Assembly (NCBI GenBank): GCA_002499325.1
Contig: DALC01000003.1
Span: 610-5,666, forward strand
DNA from: Euryarchaeota archaeon UBA538
GTDB taxonomy: Archaea > Thermoplasmatota > Poseidoniia > Poseidoniales > Thalassarchaeaceae
Reading direction: 5' to 3'
Length of the DNA: 5,057 bases
Each line of letters opens with the position of its first letter. Position 1 is the stretch's first letter. The notes beneath the pieces were generated by a model that was given only the letters and a program-made list of their open reading frames with translations, searched no databases and was not told the DNA's origin. Below, in pieces: positions 1 to 5,057 of this stretch. A program made the translations under genes and the position numbers.

Positions 1-366
1 GTAGTCATCTCGAACGCCCTTTCAAAGTACTCTGAACATCAATACCTAGGCTCGGTATGGGCTCTAACGACGGCCTTGGTGATATTCGTATGGTCATTCT
101 TCCGATCTGAGAGATGGCAGGTTATGGCCGCTCTGGTAGCCGTAAACTGGGTTCTTTACTCGGCGGCAAGATTAGTCGAGATCGGTAACCCACTGGGCAT
201 TGAAGTGCTTCCCGCAAGCTCCGGAGACAGTACTTCCGCAGCCGCTTGGTTCTTCCTGATCTTCTGGTCCAATGTCGCAGCCTACGTCTTTTCAATCAGG
301 GGGTACTTCGGAGACACGGCCCCCCTCAGGGAGCACAGCGCTCTGAGGGCGTGGTGGAATGCGAAC
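1..366 (+). other. N-terminal membrane extension ahead of the STT3 core
   Basis: Residues 1-122 contain three clearly hydrophobic stretches, at about 19-34, 41-58 and 80-98, separated by short charged or polar linkers (for example R-S-E-R at 35-38). In typical STT3 proteins the first membrane helix lies only a few tens of residues before the D-P motif of external loop 1. Here that helix matches residues 124-138, so these segments are additional. The region continues upstream of the window, so its full size is unknown. I recognise no named domain in it. It could be an extra membrane module fused to the enzyme, for example one helping to bind the lipid-linked donor or a partner protein, but nothing visible shows that. 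Confidence 0.7.
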
Positions 367-3300
367 TACTACGGAATAATGATCTCTCTGGCTTTGTTTG
401 TATCCTTAGCAATCAGGACCGGTTGGAACGTACTTCCAGCGATGAACGCTACTGGGACACAGTTGTGGGACATGACCGGAGGCTCTGATCCCTGGTACAT
501 GAAGAGGGTAATCGATTATGTCGTAGCTGAGAGGAGCCACTTCATCTTCGACTCTGATCGCTCATATCCCATGGGTGTGATTAATCCTAGGCCACCACTT
601 TTCTCGTGGTCCCTTGCTCTCGGCGGACTTGGACTTAACTGGCTCACAGGATTATCTCAGGAACAGATGGTCTGGTGGAGCGTGTCTGCCATGCCAGCAG
701 TTTACGGCGCTCTAATAGTACTCCCACTGGCTGGAATTGCAAGGAGAGTACACAGCGATCTCGCTGGAGTCGTCACTGCGTGGCTAATCGCCCTTATGCC
801 CGGACACATCGGCCACTCCACATTTGCATTGGCTGATCACGACTCTTTCGCACTGCTTTTCATATCTATGGCGTTCTACTTCTGGGTAAGGGCCATCGAG
901 GGAATAAGAGATGAAAGACTGTTCAACGAGACTAGTAGAAATCCATTGTACCTGATAGCTGGGATTAGGGAGATGTGGACGAGGAATCCAGTGGTGATGT
1001 CCTGCGCCACACTATCTGGAATTTCCTTCGCTACCGTAGCATTGGGATGGAAGGGATTCGTATACGGCCCAGGAATCTTATTCCTTGCTTTCTCCGCACA
1101 AGCATTCCTAAACCTCTTCAGAGGCAGGGACAGCCTCCCGGTCACAGCCGCCGCATTACAGATGCTTTTCACCGCATTCGTGATTCCGTTGCCTTTCTAC
1201 GTGTGGCCCGGATTGGATCTTCTTTTCGATCCCAGTGGTTTCCAACCAATGTTCTACATAATAGGGTTCACATTTGCCCTGGGTTGGGTGACCTGCTCAT
1301 TCAGGGACAAGCCCTGGCTACTGGTGGTTGGTAGCGGATCTGCTCTCTTCGGTGCAATCCTGCTCTCACTTTACGTCTTGCAGGCACTAAACATATACAA
1401 CGGATGGGACATTCTATTCACTGGTGGATTCTACTTCTCCAAGAATAAAATATTCGGTACTATCGGTGAAGCACAGGCTCCTAGCAGAGGGGTCCTCTTC
1501 GCTTCTTATGGCCCGGTAGTGTCCATAATCGCAATTTCTTGTGCAGTGTATCTAATCTGGAGAGGGGCTAGAAAAGGCCGTCAAAGTCACCTCCTCCTGG
1601 GGTCATGGACAATAGTCGCGGCTTACATGGCTTGGAGCGCTGGTAGATTCATCTTCAACGCGACACCTGCAATGGCAGTTGTCGGGGGACTCGGTATCGC
1701 TATGCTCTGGAAGGCGGCAAATCCCGCAGATTTCCTCAAGGAGTATCGAAGAGCTGGAATCGGTAATCCCTCTGCAAGGAGAAGATCGACATTTACAGCC
1801 TCCAGAAGGCACCCTGGAATACCAGCACTGTTGATGGTTTTCCTGCTTGTTGCCAGTCAGCACGCAACCTACGGAATAGACTCTGGAATTCCTCGTGGGG
1901 AAGAGGCGGCTACCGACGTAGACCAGGCTATCTATGAGATAGCTCCGGACTTCCTACGTTGGTCCATCGGAGATTTCTCAATACTTCAGGACGAGGAATA
2001 TGACCCTGACTCAGGAATGCTAAGGTACATGGGAACCTTCGGCCCGGGTTTCAATGGAGCAGATTGGAATACGGCCTATCAATGGCTTTCTGAACAGGAC
2101 ACAGAAGTTGGCTTCAGTGAGAGGCCAGCCTTTGTCTCGTGGTGGGACTATGGTTTCCAGGCTCTCACACAAGGACAGCATCCAACTGTCGCCGATAACT
2201 TCCAATCTGGAATTCCCCACAGTGGGGGAATGCTACTTTCACAGGGCCAAGAGGACACTCTAGCAATGTTCATCGCTACTCTTACCCAGGGAGACATGAG
2301 GTCAAACTCTGGAGAGATGACAACTGATTATCAATCAGTATTACTAGAAAATATGGAACAATCCCAACTGGATGAGTTCCAAACTATCATGTCTATCGGC
2401 GTGGGAGATTCCCGATTAGTAATCCAGAGGTCTATGCAAGTGGTCGCCAATGATGGATCGGTGGACTTACTCAGAGGATTCCAGCTAGATGAAAATGGCA
2501 TCCCTTCACCCGATGAATCATGGGCAGTTTACTTTGATTCAGAGCCGTATCTAGAAGAATCCAACGAGTCAACAGCGAAATCGTCCTTCGACGAGGCCAG
2601 GGGTAGGGCGAGTGAGTATGATGAAGAAACCACTCACTACATGATTGGTAACTACAGATACACCAATGATCTAATTGAGGACTTCGATGACGTGTCCACA
2701 GGACTCCACAGGCAGAACTCGAAATTGGCGATGGCAAGGGCTTTCCTGGTTCAGGCGTTCAGCATGGAAGAACTGGTGGATCTATACCACCAGATTACAA
2801 CAGAGGTATTCTATGATGTGCAAGACTACGAAGCGGGCCTCGGCGTCACTACTGAGAGGAACAACGATATCAGATATTTTGCGGTTGATAACAGACTCTA
2901 CCCATTGGGTGGCTCGTATTATGCCGACTACAACTACCACAGGGGACAGACCACAGGAATCTTCCACGCGCCAACTGGATTGTCTGGGCTGGATTTAGAT
3001 GATTACATCTCCACTCTCTACCAGACTCAAAGAGGAGTTGACGGTCCGATAATTCTCAGGACTGCCGATGAATATGAGCAGGAATATCTCAATGACGTAG
3101 TAAGGCAGCAGTCAGGAGCCGCTGCCGACGCCAGCGAAATGATACAGATGGTAGACATAGATTACAACCATCAAGACGCTTTCTTCGACACTATGGTTGC
3201 TAGGACGTACGTCGGATATGGCTCTTCTTCACTGGGACTTCCCGGGGACGCCTCACAACCAGCACCTCATTTCTACATGTATGGGACCCCAGGGTCCTAC

Positions 3301-5057
3301 CTGGAGCCAGGTATTCCTATGCCGGGAGCTATGATGAATCACATGGTCCTTGCCAATTGGTACGAACTTCCTTGTGAACTGAACCAAGATGGGGAGAAGA
3401 TAGATGATGATTGTAATGACCCTACCATAGGATCCGCTAACACACAAGTAAAGATTCTGAAGTACTACAGTGGAGCCACCCTCTCTGGAACCGTTGAATT
3501 AGATGGAATAGGTCCCGTACCCAATGCGAGACTCCTCATCGAAAGGGATGCTTTCAGCGGAGAAGAAGTAGCTGATGACATAACAGGAATGGTGACCGAT
3601 AGGGACCCAAGGACTTACTGGATTCCAATCGGAACCACAGATGCTGACGAGAACGGGATGTTCGAGTTTACCGTACCCGCAGGAAAAATCAAGGTTACCG
3701 CATTCTTCGGAGAGCCTAACCTAGAACAGGCCAGATCAACAATGATGTCAGGTACTTACAGTATGACTGAAATCCTCACAGAAGAGAACGAAGATTCCAG
3801 AGAGCTGAATCCTGTAACAGGAATTCTGGGTAATGTCTCAGGATCCACATGGTTAACTGAGGAGATTGTAAATATTTCAGCATTAGATGGCCATTCCAAC
3901 GGCGAGGAAGTAATCGAAATATCGCTATCTGTTGAGTCTGCCCAAGCTACTGGGCAATTAGTCTGGGCATCCACAGAAGAGTATGATGGAACCGCTATCA
4001 CTGGATCCACTGTAGAACTCGTGCCACAGTGGGACGAGATTGACATCTCCCCCTACTACGCCAACACTTCTGACGGCGAAGTAACAGGAGAGGAACTTTC
4101 ATTCAATGGAATCGGGGAAGTCAAATTCACTGGAGAGGGAACTGTCCAGACGACATCGATCTCGATTATCACAGATTTCACTGGAAACTACACTCAGGAG
4201 ATCAAGCATAATCACACTCTCGTCGGAGAGGGGCTATTCGAAGGGCGTGGTTCTCTCAGCGGTACGATCAACTTCCACACAGATGAAGACTCGCAAATTG
4301 GAGAGTGCGGGGATAATGATACCATGCCTGAAAACCTCTCGTTCTGCGAGCTATCGTCAGGTGACCTATTGATCGATGGTTCAGTAAACGCCACTGGAAG
4401 ATTTACCTCCAATGGGTCCACAGAATTTACCCAGAGACTCAACCACGCCTCACTGGTGGGCTCAGGAATCTTTGAGACCGACACTTCCGAGGAATTAGAT
4501 CACTACGGGACAATAAACGGTACTGGAAAATTCTCCGGAGATGGAATATTCAGTGGACCTATGGTTCAAGCAGGAACGTTCCACCTTAGAGACATGATTC
4601 CTGGAATTTACTCAGTAACGGCTATTCTCGATGATGGGACCAGAGTCGAGCTAGATGACTCATTCACCGTCCCATCTGCGATCAACCAGGTACAGAAGAT
4701 TGACATCCAAGGCAGTTTGATCAGTGGAAAGCTAATCAACTCGTCAGGTGAAGTAGTTGACGGCTACGCAGCGTTACTGGATGACTCGTCAGAGTTTGAG
4801 GACGCAACAGTCGATTGCGCTGACTTGGGGCACGCACCATGCAGGATGTATCCGGATGAAATTGGAAACTATGGAATCGGCCCCCTTCCTCCCGGAAACT
4901 ACTCAGTAGCAATTGATATTGACCAAGATGGATTCTACGAGATAATCGAAGACTTCCCATTGGATTCCGAGATATATGCAAGTGTACTGGTCTCTTCTCC
5001 TATCCCGGAGATGTTCGACCTCAGTTTCGAGATGATCGATGAAGGTTCGAACGTTCC
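1..5057 (+). CDS. aglB: Giant STT3/AglB-type oligosaccharyltransferase, partial at both ends
   Basis: The product should transfer a lipid-linked oligosaccharide en bloc to asparagine in N-x-S/T sequons of secreted proteins at the outer face of the membrane. The frame is open across the whole window (1685 codons, no start or stop visible). A multi-pass membrane part (about residues 19-621) is followed by a soluble part of over 1060 residues. Family marks occur in order: G-S-D-P-W-Y (D163), A-D-H-D (D279, D281), T-I-G-E (E490), R549 in a G-R-F context, and WWDYG (714-718). Known archaeal AglB proteins are roughly 850-1050 residues, so this one is unusually long, with extensions at both ends. 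In-frame ATG codons occur early (M42), but the open frame and a hydrophobic segment before M42 argue that the true start is upstream. Archaeal AglB usually acts as a single-subunit enzyme. The family call is very secure. The symbol is by family analogy, and the extensions are of unknown function. Confidence 0.95.
481..498 (+). other. First acidic motif of STT3 (G-S-D-P-W-Y)
   Basis: Residues 161-166 match the external-loop-1 motif of the family, in which the aspartate before proline (D163 here) binds the catalytic divalent metal and helps activate the acceptor asparagine. It corresponds to D47 of Archaeoglobus fulgidus AglB and D56 of Campylobacter PglB. The residue is intact. Confidence 0.88.
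832..843 (+). other. Second acidic (DXD-type) motif, A-D-H-D
   Basis: Residues 278-281 sit just before a hydrophobic helix (283-297), where the second metal-binding motif of STT3 lies. Archaeal AglB often has D-H-H or D-x-H here, and eukaryotic and bacterial enzymes have D-x-D/E. This protein reads D279-H280-D281, which keeps both acidic ligands plus a central histidine. The upstream P-G-H-x-x-H-S stretch (267-273) fits the conserved sequence before this motif. Confidence 0.85.
1459..1470 (+). other. TIxE motif of external loop 5
   Basis: Residues 487-490 read T-I-G-E, followed by A-Q-A-P-S, between two hydrophobic segments. This is the archaeal form of the SVSE/TIxE motif in external loop 5. 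Its glutamate (E490) contacts the acceptor peptide and metal site and matches E360 of A. fulgidus AglB and E319 of PglB. The motif supports an active enzyme and an archaeal origin. Confidence 0.85.
1645..1647 (+). other. Conserved loop arginine R549 (G-R-F context)
   Basis: R549 lies in a W-S-A-G-R-F context between the last two pairs of membrane segments. STT3 proteins have a conserved arginine here that in PglB and A. fulgidus AglB lies near the acceptor -2 position or donor phosphate. Position and context fit, but the assignment was made without an alignment. Confidence 0.6.
1864..3444 (+). other. Enlarged extracellular C-terminal catalytic domain of STT3
   Basis: Residues 622-1148 form the soluble domain that follows the last membrane helix. 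WWDYG (714-718) is followed by V-A-D-N-F (730-734) and an acidic helical stretch, as is usual for the family. Further on are family-like blocks: I-R-Y-F-A-V-D-N-R-L-Y-P (about 877-888), G-I-F-H-A-P (947-952) and F-F-D-T-M-V-A-R-T-Y-V-G-Y-G (1061-1074). WWDYG and this last block are about 345 residues apart, so the domain is large. The sequence is rich in D and E, in keeping with an extracellular protein of a marine or saline habitat. An acidic loop with two cysteines (C1125, C1138) closes the domain. Confidence 0.8.
2140..2154 (+). other. WWDYG signature motif
   Basis: Residues 714-718 are an exact W-W-D-Y-G, the most conserved signature of oligosaccharyltransferase catalytic subunits. In structures of the family, W-W-D binds the serine or threonine at position +2 of the sequon. 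It follows a short beta-strand-like stretch (P-A-F-V-S) and leads into F-Q-A-L-T-Q-G, as in other STT3 proteins. Confidence 0.97.
3448..3735 (+). other. Carboxypeptidase-regulatory-like beta-sandwich domain 1
   Basis: Residues 1150-1245 begin with V-K-I-L-K-Y-Y-S-G-A and then L-S-G-T-V, P-V-P-N-A-R-L-L-I, T-T-D-A-D-E-N-G-M-F-E-F and V-P-A-G-K-I-K-V. This order (G-x-V, then added variable residues, then D-x-x-G-x-F, then P-x-G-x-x-x-V) is the usual pattern of carboxypeptidase-regulatory-like or transthyretin-like beta-sandwich domains. AglB of haloarchaea has a similar 'VK.xE..PGA.v.G' transition into such a domain, from memory. It probably serves as a stalk or spacer on the cell surface, and no catalytic role is evident. 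Confidence 0.65.
4108..4146 (+). repeat. Glycine-spaced beta repeat, copy 1 (degenerate)
   Basis: Residues 1370-1382 read G-I-G-E-V-K-F-T-G-E-G-T-V. This resembles the G-x-G-x-F-x-G-x-G-x-(L/F)-S-G unit seen twice downstream, but with two residues inserted before the phenylalanine. It is a protein-level repeat; the DNA copies are not near-identical. Confidence 0.4.
4192..4263 (+). repeat. Glycine-spaced beta repeat, copy 2
   Basis: Residues 1409-1421 fit G-x-G-x-F-x-G-x-G-x-L-S-G exactly. They are preceded by T-Q-E-I-K-H-N-H-T-L-V (1398-1408), which has its own partner in copy 3. The spacing of glycines every second or fourth residue with hydrophobic residues between suggests stacked beta strands. 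Confidence 0.55.
4429..4557 (+). repeat. Glycine-spaced beta repeat, copy 3 (split)
   Basis: Residues 1477-1492 read T-Q-R-L-N-H-A-S-L-V-G-S-G-I-F-E. They align with T-Q-E-I-K-H-N-H-T-L-V-G-E-G-L-F-E of copy 2, one residue longer. A stretch at 1507-1519 then fits G-x-G-x-F-x-G-x-G-x-F-S-G. Together they look like copy 2 with an insertion of about 14 residues, so an ancient tandem duplication of about 80 residues is plausible. Confidence 0.55.
4702..5057 (+). other. Carboxypeptidase-regulatory-like domain 2, cut by window end
   Basis: Residues 1568-1685 repeat the pattern of domain 1: I-S-G-K-L-I-N-S-S-G-E-V-V-D-G-Y-A, then D-E-I-G-N-Y-G-I-G-P-L-P-P-G-N-Y-S-V, then D-I-D-Q-D-G-F-Y-E. The D-x-D-x-D-G-x-x-E stretch (1639-1647) resembles a calcium-binding loop. 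C1606 and C1614 lie close together and may form a disulfide. No stop codon appears before the end of the window, so the protein continues and any C-terminal anchor is not visible. Confidence 0.6.

Larger units (their letters stand above)
370..1863 (+). other. STT3 catalytic transmembrane domain
   Basis: Residues 124-621 hold about a dozen hydrophobic segments, among them 124-138, 224-243, 255-270, 283-297, 332-367 (probably two helices), 381-400, 417-432, 439-463, 499-518, 531-573 (two) and 606-619. This fits the 13-helix STT3 fold. The loop after the first helix carries the D-P motif plus a downstream Y-P-x-G and R-P-P-L stretch (189-199) typical of external loop 1. External loop 5 lies between about 464 and 498 and contains the TIxE motif. 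This part holds the metal site and binds the lipid-linked donor. Helix boundaries were judged by eye and are approximate. Confidence 0.9.
3820..4680 (+). other. Sequon-rich, beta-strand-rich C-terminal repeat region
   Basis: Residues 1274-1560 are rich in G, S, T, N, D and E, have alternating hydrophobic residues typical of beta strands, and show no membrane segment. N-x-S/T sequons (x not P) occur at N1278, N1291, N1355, N1396, N1404, N1439, N1445, N1463, N1471 and N1506, with two more downstream at N1580 and N1633. A glycine-spaced motif recurs (see repeat entries). The region resembles surface-layer or adhesin stalk sequence more than enzyme sequence. I do not recognise a named family. Its role may be anchoring in, or reaching through, the cell-surface layer, which is an inference. 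Confidence 0.6.

Noticed and set aside
124..126. In-frame ATG (M42) as a possible start of the enzyme
   Set aside because: The frame stays open upstream to base 1 and encodes a coherent hydrophobic segment (19-34). No clear ribosome binding site is seen before the ATG, so an upstream start is more likely.
876..1172. Reverse-strand open frame of 98 codons
   Set aside because: It is antisense to conserved STT3 sequence, with no recognisable domain and no sign of an independent gene.
975..1334. Forward open frame of 119 codons in another frame
   Set aside because: It overlaps the STT3 membrane domain, where frame +1 encodes clear helices. Its own translation is arginine-rich without recognisable motifs, so it is a shadow frame.
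2212..2231. Near-perfect inverted repeat with ATTCCCCAC and GTGGGGGAAT arms
   Set aside because: The arms are separated by one base, contain a bulge, and lie inside the conserved coding stretch after WWDYG (I-P-H-S-G-G). There is no intergenic context or T-run, so a terminator or operator is unlikely.
3430..4010. Three GGATCC hexamers within about 580 bases
   Set aside because: They arise from Gly-Ser codon pairs (GGA TCC) in a G/S-rich protein region and show no shared flanks, so they are not a meaningful DNA repeat.
3756..4046. Reverse-strand open frame of 96 codons
   Set aside because: It lies wholly opposite the large + strand gene, has low-complexity S/T/P-rich content from the antisense of the tail, and shows no family motif.

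Overview
The window lies inside one very large gene on the + strand. Frame +1 is open from the first base to the last: 1685 complete codons with no stop, so both the start and the stop codon lie outside the window. The encoded protein is an STT3/AglB-type oligosaccharyltransferase, the catalytic enzyme of protein N-glycosylation. It carries the family's sequence landmarks in the expected order: the acidic D-P motif of the first external loop, the second acidic motif before a transmembrane helix, a TIxE motif in external loop 5, a conserved loop arginine, and the diagnostic WWDYG motif at the start of the soluble domain. All residue numbers here count from the first codon of the window and are not true protein numbers.

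The layout is as follows. Bases 1-366 encode at least three membrane segments ahead of the usual STT3 start, an N-terminal extension. Bases 370-1863 encode the multi-pass STT3 catalytic domain. Bases 1864-3444 encode an enlarged, acidic outer-surface domain that starts with WWDYG. Bases 3448-3735 encode a carboxypeptidase-regulatory-like beta-sandwich domain. Bases 3820-4680 encode a glycine-patterned, repeat-containing region rich in N-glycosylation sequons. Bases 4702 to the end encode a second beta-sandwich-like domain, cut off by the window edge. There is no intergenic DNA, RNA gene, mobile element, CRISPR array, promoter or terminator.

The source is most likely an archaeon: the TIxE motif, the D-H-x second acidic motif and the 'VK..KYY.GA..SG' junction into a beta-sandwich tail resemble archaeal AglB. 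The balanced base composition, preference for AGG/AGA arginine codons, strongly acidic ectodomain and great length suggest a marine Thermoplasmatota lineage such as Marine Group II (Poseidoniales). That placement is an inference from memory of such proteins and was not tested.

The main points of interest are the size (over 1685 residues against about 850-1050 for well-known AglB proteins), the extra membrane segments at the front, and a tail with about twelve sequons, three local cysteine pairs and glycine-spaced repeats. The tail looks like a surface-layer or adhesin-type stalk fused to the glycosylating enzyme.
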